Shown: piece after piece, positions 42,708 to 53,139 of the stretch | How positions within the stretch are numbered: position 1 is the first letter of the stretch | How the letters are laid out: each line of letters opens with the position of its first letter | DNA from: Craterostigma plantagineum | Lineage: Eukaryota > Streptophyta > Magnoliopsida > Lamiales > Linderniaceae | Assembly: GCA_027422505.1 (NCBI GenBank) | Contig: JAPQWV010000405.1 | Coordinates: 1 to 64,000 of the forward strand | DNA length: 64,000 bases | Direction: 5' to 3' | The notes under the pieces: generated by a model | What the model was told of the DNA's origin: nothing | The model's input: only the letters and a program-made list of their open reading frames with translations | Database searches by the model: none | Made by a program: the position numbers and the translations under genes

Positions 42708-44078
42708 ATGGCGACGGAAAACAATTGCAAAGTGCGGCAATTTGATGGTACGGGGAGTTTCACTCTGTGGCAGAGACGAGTGAAGGATATCTTTGTTCAC
42801 CAAAGTTTGGCAAAGGCTTTGAAAGGGGAAAAGGGAAAGCCGGAGAAAATGACGAAAGAAGACTGGGAGGATTTGGGATCAAGATGTGTCAGCACAATCC
42901 GTCTGTACATTGCGGATAACATTATTAATAATGTTGTGAATGAGGATTCTGCACCAGACTTGTGGGCGAAGTTGGAGGAGTTGCATCTCGGGAAGAACTT
43001 AACCACAAAGTTAGATCTGAAGCGAGAGCTGTACCGGCTGAAGATGGAGGAAGGTGGGAATCTCATGGATCACATTAGCGTGTTCAACGGACTTGTGGAT
43101 CAACTTATAAAAGTTGATGTAAAGTTGGAGGAAGAAGATAAAGCCATTTTACTTCTTACCTCGCTTCCTGATTCTTATGATAATTTGGTCACAACCATCT
43201 TGTACGGAAAGACGACGGTGAAGATGGTGGATGTGCAGTCAACTCTTTTGGCGCATGAAAAGCGGAGACGATCAAATTATGGAGATAGCCAAAATTCAGC
43301 GTTGGCTATTTATGGGGAGAATCGTAGAGGAAGGTTTCACGCCAGAGAATTTGGAGGTAGCAGCAGGTCCAATTCAAAGGATGGCGGGAAGGGCATCGTG
43401 TGCTACAAGTGTGGTGAGCCGGGACACATCAAGAGGAATTGTCCGACTTGGAGGAAGGACAAGAACGGCGAGAAAAATTCCACAACCATGATAGCACAGG
43501 ATACGGATGATGTTGTAGATGTTCTCACAGTCTACAACGATGACGCTCATTCTCAGGATGAATGGATATTTGATTCGGGGTCGAAGTACCATATTTGCTC
43601 CGAAAGAAAATATTTTGATACGTTCCAGAAGATACGAAGAGGTTCGGTTTCCATGGCTGATGGATACCGTCAGGCGGTTCGTGGTGTCGGAACTGTGAAG
43701 ATCAAAATGACTGACGGAGCGGTTCGAGCTTTGGGTGGTGTGATCTTTGTCCCAGAGTTACGGAAGAATTTAATATCCTTGAGCCAGTTAGATTCCAAAG
43801 GCTACGGGAGTTTCATAGCAGGGGGAGTCTGTAAAATCACACATGGCGAAAAAGTCCTACTGAAGGGAGAAGAGCGTGGAGGTTTATATCGTCTGGACGG
43901 GAGTGTGGTACAGAACACTCTGACTTCGATGGGTTCACGAAAATCGCGCGCGCGTGGTGGAAAGGCAGACGATCGTGAGAAGGAAAGTCCTGCTGGAGAA
44001 GGGGTTGCGTCGAAGTCCCTCTTCAGAATCGACGGTAGAGTCGGTTCGGCAGCTGCACATAGGATTGGCCGCGGGTGA
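42708..44078 (+). CDS. copia gag plus partial protease of the TR-GAG element
   Basis: 456 codons. The capsid-like UBN2/gag domain (about 10-190; FDGTGSFTLWQRRVKDIF, LKRELYRLKMEEGGNLMDHI) is followed by a CCHC zinc knuckle at about 235-248 (CYKCGEPGHIKRNC). A retroviral-type aspartic protease follows, with active site FDSGSKYHIC near 288 and PELRKNLISLSQLDSKGYGS. After about residue 405 the sequence is basic and unlike pol: the integrase and polymerase are absent and the frame ends at a stop. The gag part has no breaks. It would assemble particles; I infer that reverse transcription relies on a partner element. Confidence 0.85.
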   Translation: MATENNCKVRQFDGTGSFTLWQRRVKDIFVHQSLAKALKGEKGKPEKMTKEDWEDLGSRCVSTIRLYIADNIINNVVNEDSAPDLWAKLEELHLGKNLTTKLDLKRELYRLKMEEGGNLMDHISVFNGLVDQLIKVDVKLEEEDKAILLLTSLPDSYDNLVTTILYGKTTVKMVDVQSTLLAHEKRRRSNYGDSQNSALAIYGENRRGRFHAREFGGSSRSNSKDGGKGIVCYKCGEPGHIKRNCPTWRKDKNGEKNSTTMIAQDTDDVVDVLTVYNDDAHSQDEWIFDSGSKYHICSERKYFDTFQKIRRGSVSMADGYRQAVRGVGTVKIKMTDGAVRALGGVIFVPELRKNLISLSQLDSKGYGSFIAGGVCKITHGEKVLLKGEERGGLYRLDGSVVQNTLTSMGSRKSRARGGKADDREKESPAGEGVASKSLFRIDGRVGSAAAHRIGRG

Positions 44079-44238
44079 ATCAAGTTGGTAGGACCTGAAT
44101 TCTTGATTCGGTTATGTGTAGCTGGTACAAGGAAGGCCAATGGATGTTCGTCGTATTTATGAACGACGAGTTACTCTCATTCTCGGGTTCGCTGGAGTGC
44201 TCTCTAAAGAAGACGTAGATGTTGAAAAGGGGGAGAAT

Positions 44239-44754
44239 TGTTGACATTTTCAACATGGCTAAAAGAAGAAAAATTGAAATTCTTCTCAAATGACGTTTGC
44301 ACTGACGGGTTTTTATTTGGCTTGTAGTTTGAAAGTTCCCTATATAAAGCCATCTATATATCAGTTGTAAAATACCCCAAACCAACGAGAGAGAGAGAAA
44401 GAAAGAGAGAGAGAGAGGAGAGAGAGAGAGAAAAAAAATCTTGTCCGGGTGGATAAGGGTGAGAGCGGGTTTTAGTTTTACTGGGGTAGTTGGGAATAGG
44501 TACAAAAACATTACCCGGGTGGGTAAGGGGTCTCGGGTTTGGGTTTAAACACGAGCGTTATTTTGTACGGTGTAATATTCTCAATATAGTAAAGCTGGTG
44601 CTCTCCGTGGAGGTAGGCGGTATTGGCCGAACCACGTAAAAATCTCGTGTTCTCTATCGGCGTCATTTCGGTCTTATATTGTCCAAACAAAATAGTCGCG
44701 AGTCCAAAAATCAACCTTCCGCTGGGCCCGAAATATTACTGTTCAACCCCAACA
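44239..44754 (+). repeat. right LTR of the TR-GAG element
   Basis: Near-identical copy of the left LTR. Preceded by the purine tract AAAAGGGGGAGAAT at 44225-44238. Confidence 0.9.
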
Positions 44755-44759
44755 ACTTG

Positions 44760-45091
44760 TTCATTGTGAAACGGACCATAATGGCTAATTATTTATCGTA
44801 AAGGTTTTAAAAACAATTCAATTCAAAAGGAAAAAATCAAAAGTAGAAAAAAAAAAGGAAACCACTTGCTACGAACATATACTTGACTTTACTTTCAAAA
44901 CATATGTGGGCCAGAAATGGGGCGTAACTGACACGTCAGACTCGGAGAAGGCTACCGATTATTTGTCGCGTGTTTATCCAAAAGTAATCTTCAAACACAG
45001 AAGAGAAGCAACTACGTCACCTTCACGCAACTGATCACAGCAGTAAACTAAGCTCTCAAACAGAGTTTTTTGTTGAATTTGTTTATTTTTT
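44760..45091. other. intergenic, promoter side of the RING gene
   Basis: AT-rich, 330 bp between the copia derivative and the TATA box of the RMA-like gene. Contains CCACTTGCTAC and ACACGTCA motifs (the latter near 44931); functions not shown. Confidence 0.45.
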
Positions 45092-45099
45092 TATATAAG
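45092..45099 (+). promoter_or_regulatory. TATA box of the RMA-like RING gene
   Basis: TATATAAG in a T-rich context, about 240 bp upstream of the leader-intron donor, which gives a plausible first non-coding exon. Confidence 0.5.
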
Positions 45100-45332
45100 G
45101 GAGAAGAGCAAGCGGTTCGCTTCACAATCTACGTTGCCCTTTATCTCTATCCTTCACAGTAAAAGCGTTTTCTTTTTTTGTTGTCTTCCTCTGCTTACGT
45201 ACCTTTTTTCCCCATATCCTGCGTCTGCTACTTTACTTTTTTCTGCTGCGTTTCTGTATATTTTACTATACATAAGCGAAGAAGGTGTAAGAGATTAGAT
45301 TATTGGGCTTTGAGAAATCTATTCCTCCCCTG

Positions 45333-46071
45333 GTATGTTCCTTCTTTCATGTTAATAATGCTCCCCTGCATGTCGATGTGTTTACAACTCTGTTTTTTCA
45401 TGGATCGGATTTCGGAATCCTTTTGGGTTTTCAGTAATTACGTGTTTTTTATGGAAAAGTTTTGAGCTTTTCGTTCTTCCGAGTAGTGATTATGTTTTGT
45501 AAGCTGGTGCCTGAGTTAGACTAAAAACCACCACCTATTATAAGGTGCAGAAATCCAAAGATCGTTTCTTGTACAGAGAGCACAGCAATTTATTGCAAAT
45601 ATATTCTTCAAGATTTAGTTGGGGCGCCTGACTTAGAATAGAATTGATGTTATGCAGTAGAAATGTAATGTAGTGTGGAGAAAAAAGTCTTGGAGCTGTT
45701 ACTTGACCTTTCATGGAGAATATCCTATCGCTTTTCATATTCATAAAGAAGCTGATAGGTAGATTGATATGTATGTTCTTCTCTATCACCATCGTCGAAT
45801 AATAACAAGCTTATCTACTTTGGACCGCAATCAGTTTGATTACCCTTCCTTCCCAACTTGCCTCTCATCATACAAATATATATTATAGATGTGTTACATT
45901 ACACCAAGTTGAGATATTAATGGTATTTTTTGTGGTTTATCTCGTGTTACTTGTCTCCTAAAAACACCTCCATTACATTAAATGCCTTTTCCATCATTCC
46001 ATTTCCCACCTAGTTCTCTCTGTAAGAGAGTTTAAGTTTCTGCCCTTAATTCTCTTGTCACGAACTTACAG
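45333..46071 (+). other. 5' UTR intron of the RMA-like RING gene
   Basis: Donor CCCTG/GTATGT at 45333 and acceptor CTTACAG at 46071, 15 bp before the ATG. The stretch has no coding frame of merit. Long leader introns are common in plant E3 genes; the call rests on splice consensus. Confidence 0.55.
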
Positions 46072-46086
46072 AAAAGTTCCACAACC

Positions 46087-46734
46087 ATGGCTTTCGACGA
46101 AGGTGAAGAAGCTCTGCTCAAGCAAAGGTCCTCCTCGCTCGACAACCCATCGGCGAACTTTGAGTGCAATATCTGCCTCGACGCAGTAAAAGATCCCATC
46201 GTCACAATTTGCGGCCACCTTTACTGCTGGCGGTGCATATACAAATGGATTTGTTCCCACGACGGCGCCGCCCATGGAAATCCTCGGTGCCCAGTGTGCA
46301 AAGAACGCATATCTCAAGACACCTTAATCCCACTCTACAGCCAAGGCCAAACCGCCGAGAACGACGCTTCGAGCCTCGACTGTCGAACTCCGCGGCGACC
46401 CACAAGGCAGAATGGGTCGACCCACGGCCAATTTTTCCGAGCTCATGGTCAGGGCGGCGACGGAGAAGGACGTGCCTGTCCCTGCTGTCCTATTTGGGGC
46501 GGCTCGGGTCGGCTGATGGATCCTATGGTTGGGATGTTGGGGGAGATGGTTTATTCTCGGATGTTTGGTGAGCCTACGGCGTTGTATGGATATCCACGGT
46601 CGTATAGTTATAGTTTGGTGGCGGAGAATAGCTCGCCGAGGGTGAGGCGGCGGCTGGAGGAAGCTGAGCAATCGCTAGGCAGAGTTTGCTGCTTCCTTTT
46701 TTGTTGTGCGCTTATGTGTCTTCTTCTGTTCTGA
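46087..46734 (+). CDS. RMA-type RING membrane-anchor E3 ubiquitin ligase
   Basis: 215 residues without coding introns. A C3HC4 RING at about 27-76 (CNICLDAVKDPIVTICGHLY, CWRCIYKWIC, CPVC) is followed by a linker. A hydrophobic C-terminal anchor lies at about 199-215 (VCCFLFCCALMCLLLF). This order is that of plant RMA1-3 and pepper RMA1H1, tail-anchored ER E3 ligases that ubiquitinate membrane proteins such as aquaporins under stress. The linker has CPCCPIWGGSG and a Met/Gly region. Start ATG at 46087 follows the leader intron. The downstream identical duplication begins about 30 bp past its stop, so its 3' UTR carries the breakpoint. Confidence 0.92.
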   Translation: MAFDEGEEALLKQRSSSLDNPSANFECNICLDAVKDPIVTICGHLYCWRCIYKWICSHDGAAHGNPRCPVCKERISQDTLIPLYSQGQTAENDASSLDCRTPRRPTRQNGSTHGQFFRAHGQGGDGEGRACPCCPIWGGSGRLMDPMVGMLGEMVYSRMFGEPTALYGYPRSYSYSLVAENSSPRVRRRLEEAEQSLGRVCCFLFCCALMCLLLF

Positions 46735-46964
46735 GGTATATAAATATATATTATATATACTGTTCGTGTTTGTCGGAGATGGGCAAAGGAAGCAATAACC
46801 CGTTTGAAAACAGAGAAATTGATCAATAAAGATTCACACGAAACGCGCTAGTAACAATAATAATAATCACGAAACGAATAAGACATACTTGAGAATGCAA
46901 ATAGAATTTAATTATGATACTACCAAACCAAACTATATATCTATATATCTGACCACCATTATCA

Positions 46965-48359
46965 TCAGTAATCTTCCAAGCTCTTGTTCTCCTTCTCAAG
47001 ATCTATAACAGCACCACCATAAAAAGACGCTCGTTCGCCATCTTCTTCTTCTTGAGAATCATTACCGAGCGAGACTAAACTTTCGACATGAACGCAAACG
47101 CTGTCAAATACGTCCAAGTCAACAATCCTAAGGCTCCTCTTGCGCATCTCGTTCGGCATGTAGTAGAAGAGCGTGCTCTCCGGCTCAAGCCTCCGATAAA
47201 TCGCCCCGTCTGCGCACACCCCAAACTCGTTAACGGGCGCACGTGCCTGGGGAAAAACGGGGATCCTACTCCACTGCCGAGGCTTCATCTGCACCACCCA
47301 CAGATCGGTCCAACTACGATCTACGTAAACGCAGAGCACGCAGAGGTAGCTGCCACGAAACACTCCCAGCTGCGGCGCGTAGTTATTTCCTCTCAGTAGG
47401 GGGGGGCGGGGCTGATGCAACGTGGCCCCGAATTCCTCCTCCTCCAGGTTGAAGGAGATAATTTCCCACCGCTGCGCTCCGCCCGTGTCTACGAACGTCC
47501 TCAGCCAGTACAGCATCCCGCGGACGTGCCTCGCCGTCGGATCCATCGTTCCCTTGGCCTCGTAATCGTTGCGAACCGTCCTCCACGAATCCGCCCTTAA
47601 GCTGTAGATCCTCACCGAGGTGAGCTTCGTGCCCTTCCGAGGGCGCGACGCCGCCACCACCTTGTAGTCGTCGGCGGACTCCGCGTAACCGAATCCGCAC
47701 CACGAGACGGTCATCGGCCTCCCGGCGAACTCCTTCTTCTTCTTTCGCCCGTCGAAGCGCACGGGAGGCAGCTCCTTGTACCTCCGCGTCGACGGGTTCC
47801 GCAGGGCGAAATCTCCTCTTCCCGAGAAGTAGCACAGGAGGCCGTTGGAGGACCTCACGGACGATCTCGCGCCGCCAACGGGCCGATCGCGGACTCGCTT
47901 GCCCTCTCCGCTGGAGAAGTCGTAGCGTCTACGGAGCCTTTCGGAGACCAAGCGGGTCGACGTGCAGCGTCGCTTCGCGCGGCGAGCGTCGGCCCGTGAG
48001 AAGGAAGGCGTTATGGCGCAGGCGTCGAAAAGAGGCCGCGGCGTGCACGCGTCGCTCAGGGCAATCTTGTGGCGGGCCAAAGATATATCCTCCGACGATT
48101 TCGAAAAGTGGGCCCTCGCAAAAACTTCGCCGGAGATGAGAGTTCGCAGCGATTTGGACACGCACTTCAAAGTTAGTAGGGACTTCACCGAGAGGAGTGA
48201 AAGGATTTCTACGATGACGTCATGAGGGAGGTCCTCCATAATTGAACCCGCTAATCTTTTGTCTAAAACCGCGTCTGTGTTCAGCGACGGAATCAGAGGG
48301 CTCGACCGACCCTCGGCGGCGGCGGGCGCTACAAGGCTGGTGCTTGATGGCGTCGACAT
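46965..48359 (-). CDS. F-box protein with FBA-type domain, copy 1
   Basis: Intronless, 464 residues. A roughly 40-residue Ser/Ala-rich leader precedes the F-box at about 41-88 (MEDLPHDVIVEILSLLSVKS). A long basic, Arg-rich linker follows (RADARRAKRRCTSTRLVSER). Then the F-box-associated domain: SNGLLCYFSGRGDFALRNPS, CGFGYAESADDYKVVA, GMLYWLRTF, EIISFNLEEEEFG. It would bind SKP1 in an SCF ligase; the target is unknown. Codons are GC-richer than its neighbours. The gene is on minus, convergent with the RMA-like gene. An identical copy lies at 61793-63187. An alternative start at the Met beginning the F-box (about residue 41) is possible. Confidence 0.9.
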   Translation of the reverse strand: MSTPSSTSLVAPAAAEGRSSPLIPSLNTDAVLDKRLAGSIMEDLPHDVIVEILSLLSVKSLLTLKCVSKSLRTLISGEVFARAHFSKSSEDISLARHKIALSDACTPRPLFDACAITPSFSRADARRAKRRCTSTRLVSERLRRRYDFSSGEGKRVRDRPVGGARSSVRSSNGLLCYFSGRGDFALRNPSTRRYKELPPVRFDGRKKKKEFAGRPMTVSWCGFGYAESADDYKVVAASRPRKGTKLTSVRIYSLRADSWRTVRNDYEAKGTMDPTARHVRGMLYWLRTFVDTGGAQRWEIISFNLEEEEFGATLHQPRPPLLRGNNYAPQLGVFRGSYLCVLCVYVDRSWTDLWVVQMKPRQWSRIPVFPQARAPVNEFGVCADGAIYRRLEPESTLFYYMPNEMRKRSLRIVDLDVFDSVCVHVESLVSLGNDSQEEEDGERASFYGGAVIDLEKENKSLEDY

Positions 48360-48620
48360 TCGTATTATTTGTGGAAGATGCGTTCGTGTAAGAGGAAGAT
48401 GATCAGAGAAAGAAACCTAAATTAGGCATCCAGTGGGGCTGCTGAATATTTATTGGGCTGTATTTTAAAAATATTAATATTCTGGCCCATTCCAATTGAA
48501 TTTTCCAAAATCGATTAAGTCGGCCCCAGCCCAGAAAACACAAATACAGCAGTTTACCCTATATTATCTCCACCGACAATTTAGCTAGGTCAAATATTAT
48601 CTTGCCTGACATATTCATAT

Positions 48621-48974
48621 CACCGTCAAAATGGGCCGGCGGGCCGGGCCTGCCAGTTTTAAAAAATTACGAAAAAGAATAAAAAAAAAATTGGAAAAAA
48701 ATATAACAACGAATATTTCAAACTGAAAACTATATCTAATTAAATCAACTTTTTTAATATCAATTTTTTTTTAATGTTATTAAAGTATAAATCATAATTC
48801 AAAAACATAAAAATCAATACAATTTATTAGTAAATCTATTATGTAAAATAATTTTTGGGCGGGCCGCGGGCCGCCAAAGCCCGCAGCCCTTGTGGGCATG
48901 CCCGTCCAGGCCCGCCCCCAAGTGGGCCTAAAATTTCAGAGCCAGCCCCGGGGGCCCAGACCCGTTTTGACAGT
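48621..48974. mobile_element. hAT-type MITE, GC-rich ends, copy 1
   Basis: About 354 bp. Ends read CACCGTCAAAATGGGCCGGC and, inverted, ACTGTCAAAACGGGTCTGGG. Flanks ATTCATAT and ATTACATAT look like an 8-bp duplication with one inserted base. GGGCC/GGGCGGG-rich arms surround an AT-rich core. No coding capacity. Confidence 0.65.
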
Positions 48975-49002
48975 ATTACATATTAATAACGTTAATAATA
49001 AC

Positions 49003-49676
49003 CAGTGTTTTAAATAGCATAATATAGTGCGCTACGTAGTGCGAAATAGCGTTAGTTTCCCCAAAAACACGTTAAAGCGCATAGAATATAGCGTTTTCCC
49101 CCCAAAAGCGTTATATATTGCGCTATTTAGCGTAATTTTGCGTGATTTAGCGAATTTCGCGTGATTTAGCGTAATTTACTGTAATTTAGCACAATTTGTG
49201 TATTTTAAGTCACATACGTGCACGGACCTGAATTTTTTTTTACTATGATATATTTTAACACTTTTAACCATGTATTGTTGTACATATCTGTTATATGGTC
49301 GCATTTTCACTAAATATGCATAAGAAAAGAAGTCTTATTTAAGGGGTCTCTATACATGTCTTTTTCTTCAAACGAATAGTACAACCAACTTTTTTCAATT
49401 AAAATTTATTGATATAAATATTAATTATTTGAAATCTATATAAAGGGTTTTATTTCATACAATGTTGTAATCCGAATGTTAATCTTAGACATAATACCTA
49501 GTTCATGATTGACGACCATTTAAAATTTATTTATTATCACGTACAGTTGTATATCATGTTTTTATCGTATTATAAGTGGCATGCTCGAAATACCTACGCA
49601 ATACGCCACGTTATTTACGCTACGCAACACCGGAACTAAAACGCGACACATTGCACAATACGCTTTTTAAAACATG
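49003..49676. mobile_element. probable degenerate hAT-like non-autonomous element
   Basis: Ends CAGTGTTTTAAATAGC and, inverted, CATGTTTTAAAAAGCG. Both arms are dense in AGCG/TAGCG repeats (for example GATTTAGCGAATTTCGCG). No target duplication found and no ORF, so the call is tentative. The left arm recurs at 63831-64000. Confidence 0.45.
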
Positions 49677-49680
49677 GGTC

Positions 49681-49725
49681 AATTCGAAATCAGACCCCTT
49701 TAAGGGTTTGATTTCGAATTCAGAC
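49681..49725. repeat. short inverted repeat (hairpin)
   Basis: AATTCGAAATCAGACCC and GGGTTTGATTTCGAATT face each other across about 10 bp, with one mismatch. AGACCCTG/GAGGGTCTGAACCC recurs near 50015, so this may be one end of a roughly 380-bp MITE. Confidence 0.55.
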
Positions 49726-49806
49726 CCTGTTTAAGAAGTTTTTAGGTAAAAGGACCCATTTTCTGTGGTGTAAAAAAGTGGTATGAAAAATATATGAAGT
49801 GGTATA

Positions 49807-49982
49807 AAATGATTGTTTTGTGTTACAAACTTTCAACATACTGGTATGTCAGAGCAATAAAGTGGTACTGCAGAAAATAAACTGGTATCATGTGATTTTA
49901 AACTGGTACCGAATTATGGTTTTGTGTACAGAATTTCAACATACTGGTATGTAAGAGCAATAAAGTGGTACTGCATAAAAAT
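49807..49982. repeat. tandem repeat, about 103-bp unit, two copies
   Basis: Each unit holds TTTCAACATACTGGTATGT and AGAGCAATAAAGTGGTACTG; the second copy is partial. Confidence 0.7.
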
Positions 49983-50060
49983 GGGTCCTTAAAACTAAAT
50001 ATTTTCCAAAGAGGGTCTGAACCCTAATGTAGGGGCCTGAAATGAAAATGTCCCTTAAAA

Positions 50061-51213
50061 CATTGATAATAGCAGAAATATGGTAAAGATATTTTATGTT
50101 TTATTTTCTTCGAAAGATACTCTTTCTTTTAATAGTTTAGCTTAATAATGGAAAATATATATCCTATATTACTTATTCGTCCATACCAGCTAATAGAGGC
50201 AGTGGCTTGGTTAAGGGAACCCACCGGAGCCGCTGATTCTTAAACGTCAGTCGGTTCGGACCTATCTCCAATCGTTAAACTCATTATCAAACTCAAAAGA
50301 ATATTATCTTTCACATCAATTTTTACAACTTTTAAACACAATCCATATATTTTACAACTTTACAATATACTCCCTCGTAATAAATAAATAAATGATCTTT
50401 TATTTAATAACTTTACACATTTTAAACCAGGATTTCAATTGAGAATGTATTTGATAATACTAACAAAAATATTTGCAGACTAAAACACATCAAATTTTTT
50501 TTAATACTTTTCCTTGAAAAATAAAATTATTAGTACCGTTTTCACTTATTGTCATAGTTTTAAAGTCAAAGGTGTATTATTGTTGAAAATAAAACAGTAT
50601 ATTATAAGTAAATTTATTATCTATTTAAGATAGATTTTTCTATAAAATGTTAAAAATTATGCGTTGATGCGCAATATAAATGCAAGTAACGTAGAAATTC
50701 GATAAGTTAATACTCTATTATTTAATAAACTCTCTAAGATAATACCTTTCGTCGGTCCCGACTTGGGGATAACGTAATAAGTTAATAAACTCGCTAAACT
50801 TATAAGATAATACATTTTTTGAAGATTTCTATAGGTCCCACTGAAAATATAAATTAATAATTCCAAATATTCATAATATTTTTAAAAATGTTAGTTCGAT
50901 AACTCTGTGTTTAAGACTTTTACGGTGTCAACTACTTATTAGTCCAAGTAGTTACTCTTGTGTTTTAGAATTTTTTAATTGGTGCATAAACTAATTTTCA
51001 AGCCATTAAGATACCAATGTGTTTCATGCTTTTCCAGTTGGTGGCAAAACTATTTCTCAATTCCGGCAGTTACTCATGTCTTTAAGGCTTTTCGTTTTTG
51101 GCGTCCAAACAAATTGAGCAATTAAATGCAGTTGGAAAAGCCTTAAACGAATATCGACTTAAATAAAAAGATAGTTTGGATACCAAGCCTTAAAACAAGC
51201 CTTAAACGCAGTG
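50061..51213. other. intergenic, AT-rich, repeat remnants
   Basis: No gene. 50690-50850 has repeated AATAAACTC(T/G)CTAAG/GATAATAC blocks, and 50940-51210 has about three degenerate units ending in GCTTTTC/AAGCCTTAAA. Both look like decayed MITEs that I cannot name. Confidence 0.45.
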
Positions 51214-51393
51214 TGGGGGGGACTGGGCGGTCGCTGGTGGGGGGGACTGGGCGGTCGCTGGTGGTGGGGACGGCGTCGCTGGTGGCGGGGACGGCGCGGT
51301 CGCTGGTGGTGGGGACGGCGCAGTCGCTGGTCGCGGGGACGGGGCGGTCGCCGGCGCCTGCCAAGTGTCTTTTTCGCTACCTTCGTTCGCCAT
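51202..51393 (-). CDS. Ala/Pro-rich 63-codon ORF over a GC minisatellite, doubtful gene
   Basis: MANEGSEKDTWQAPATAPSP opens at 51393, then PPPATAQSP-type repeats to a stop. A TATATAAA lies only about 32 bp before the ATG, too close for a normal leader. The repeat alternates frames with a 21-bp unit among 24-bp units. I do not recognise it; it may be a truncated gene start or a by-product of the minisatellite. Confidence 0.25.
   Translation of the reverse strand: MANEGSEKDTWQAPATAPSPRPATAPSPPPATAPSPPPATPSPPPATAQSPPPATAQSPPHCV
51214..51357. repeat. GC-rich minisatellite, 24-bp unit, six copies
   Basis: Units like GGGGACGGCGCGGTCGCTGG plus TGGT; one unit is 21 bp. Sharp GC island in AT-rich DNA. 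Confidence 0.9.
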
Positions 51394-51469
51394 TTGGGTG
51401 TGAGATTATGTTTCGAAGGGTACGTTTATATAGATTTGCATGTGAGGCGGTTCAGTTAAAAGCAAAGTA

Positions 51470-52887
51470 ATAATTAAATAAATAAATAAAAGAAGAGAAC
51501 TGCGCACGGTTACATTGTTTCAACCGCGAGCAACAGAACTCAGTTGCGGCAACGATACACTGGGTGTGTTCCTGGCCTTTATTTCTTTTTGTTTTTTAAT
51601 TTTAAACTTAAATGTACATTTTATTAGAAGACGACGAAAAAGAAAAACTTAAAAGGTTATTAAATTATGAGAAGAAGCAGGCCCGCCCCAGCCCAGCCCA
51701 TTGACACTACTATGTACATGCAATATATATTTGAGAAGTATAATATATTTCATCGTTTTGCAGAGTCATCGATTTCTTGGGCCGGCCCACGTCGGGTGAG
51801 AACGGGACAAAACAGTAATAACGGTGATTAGTAAATAAATTCGTTTTTTCGAAGGGAAATTAGTTAATGAATTGAATGCTTCAGTTCAACAATCATAAAA
51901 TTATGACTACAGTACCTGTCGTACATGAGTGATACGTGGACTCAGTGTCTGCATAAGGCCTTCCTCAGTACTAAACCCAAAAAAGTAGGTTTTCTGTGTG
52001 CCACGTCAGCGCCACCTCAAAATTAAAAAACCTCTACGTCCAAAACAAAATCTCTCCCAAACCTTAAAACCCAAAAAGTAGGTTTTTTGCGGATCCTCTT
52101 TAATTTCATTTCATTTTATTTAATTAACCAATTATATTTATCTAATTTTCAAAATAATATATAAATAATTATATTTTTATAATTTAAATTTTTATATTTA
52201 ATAAAAAAAACTTGATTACACAATAAAAAATATTATTTATTTATTTGAAATATAAACGAAATAAACATTTTTAAAACATTAAAAAATTTTCGTAAAAAAT
52301 AAAAACATTAATAAATAATAATAAACAAATATTAATATATGATAAAAAGGAAGTAAAGTATTAAAAAACCATCACATTATATTTATCTAATTTTCAAAAT
52401 TATCTATATATAATTATATTTCGTATTCTTAAATCTTAAAATTAATAAAAAAATAAATAATGCAGGAAAACTTAAATAAGTTAACTAAAAAATAGACACA
52501 TTTAACGCATTAAAAATTTTTAGTTAAGAAAATAATAAATATTAATATCTAAACTAAATATTAATATATAAAAAATATCAATATATATATGTAAATATTA
52601 GTAAATGAGATAAGAAAAGTAAAAAAGAAAAAAAAAACTGCAAAAAACCACGTATGATATATTAAACCTATAAAAAAACCCTCCTACGAGCCACGGTGGT
52701 AGAAACCTCAAATTATCAGTTTTTTCTCTATCCTAATCGCCCAAAAGACCCACAGTTGAGGAAGGCCTAACAACATAAATAAAGGTGGCACCACCATGAA
52801 CAAAATAAGTCCATGAAAAAAGTGTAGTTTGCCCAAAATATTGGTACCAAACTTGTTATTTCAGACATCGGTGTTTATTGTCTCGTC
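51470..52887. other. intergenic, very AT-rich
   Basis: No gene. 52120-52640 is almost purely A/T with ATTTATCTAATTTTCAAAAT occurring twice (52136, 52381). A GTAGGTTTT pair with GCCTTCCTCA/GAGGAAGGCC flanks (51958 and 52755) suggests inverted ends of an old roughly 800-bp MITE-like element. Confidence 0.45.
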
Positions 52888-52894
52888 TATAAAT
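52888..52894 (+). promoter_or_regulatory. TATA box of the expansin gene
   Basis: TATAAAT about 155 bp before the expansin ATG; spacing gives a leader of about 125 nt. Confidence 0.5.
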
Positions 52895-53045
52895 GTTGTC
52901 ACCTCTCTCATCTAAACGAAACAAAAAACAACACTCACTGAGTTACATAACTTAACGCTTCGCTTCGTCTTACCTATTTGAGAGAAGAGATATTCCTCAA
53001 CTTCGATTCTCACGCGCCACTTCACATTACAAAGACACACAATCA

Positions 53046-53139
53046 ATGGAATTCTTCCTAATCGCCTATGTACTCATTTGGTTGCGGTGTTCAGCCGCCG
53101 ACGGTGTCGTGCCTCCGGCGGACCCACATTGGCAGCCAG
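53046..53139 (+). pseudogene. beta-expansin, 5' part of exon 1 (cut by copia insertion)
   Basis: Starts MEFFLIAYVLIWLRCSAADG, a clear signal peptide, then VVPPADPHWQP. The copia LTR begins after GCCAG, and the coding frame resumes after the second GCCAG at 58616 in the same phase. So this is the N-terminus of the expansin read at 58611-59484. The promoter TATA at 52888 belongs to it. Confidence 0.88.

Larger units (their letters stand above)
42040..44754 (+). mobile_element. TR-GAG-type non-autonomous Ty1/copia element
   Basis: LTRs of 518 and 516 bp (42040-42557, 44239-44754), a tRNA-iMet primer site, one gag-protease ORF and a purine tract, but no integrase, RT or RNase H. Flanks read GCTTG (left) and ACTTG (right), a duplication with one mismatch. 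The LTRs differ by one base (T/C) and GA-repeat length, so insertion was recent. This structure fits the TR-GAG class of plant terminal-repeat elements that keep only gag. Movement would need enzymes from a related copia element. Confidence 0.85.
46764..49172. repeat. large direct duplication, copy 1 (at least 2.4 kb)
   Basis: Matches 61592-64000 base for base wherever I compared, including coding, UTR, MITE and AT-rich DNA; offset 14,828. The left junction is sharp: bases before 46764 and 61592 differ. The right limit is set by the window end, so the duplication may be longer. Confidence 0.92.

Noticed and set aside
45178..45465. 95-codon plus ORF rich in hydrophobic residues
   Set aside because: Falls across the leader exon and intron of the RMA-like gene; a T-rich stretch explains the hydrophobicity.
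47088..47399. Plus ORFs antisense to the F-box genes
   Set aside because: Shadow frames of GC-rich coding sequence; present identically in both copies for that reason.
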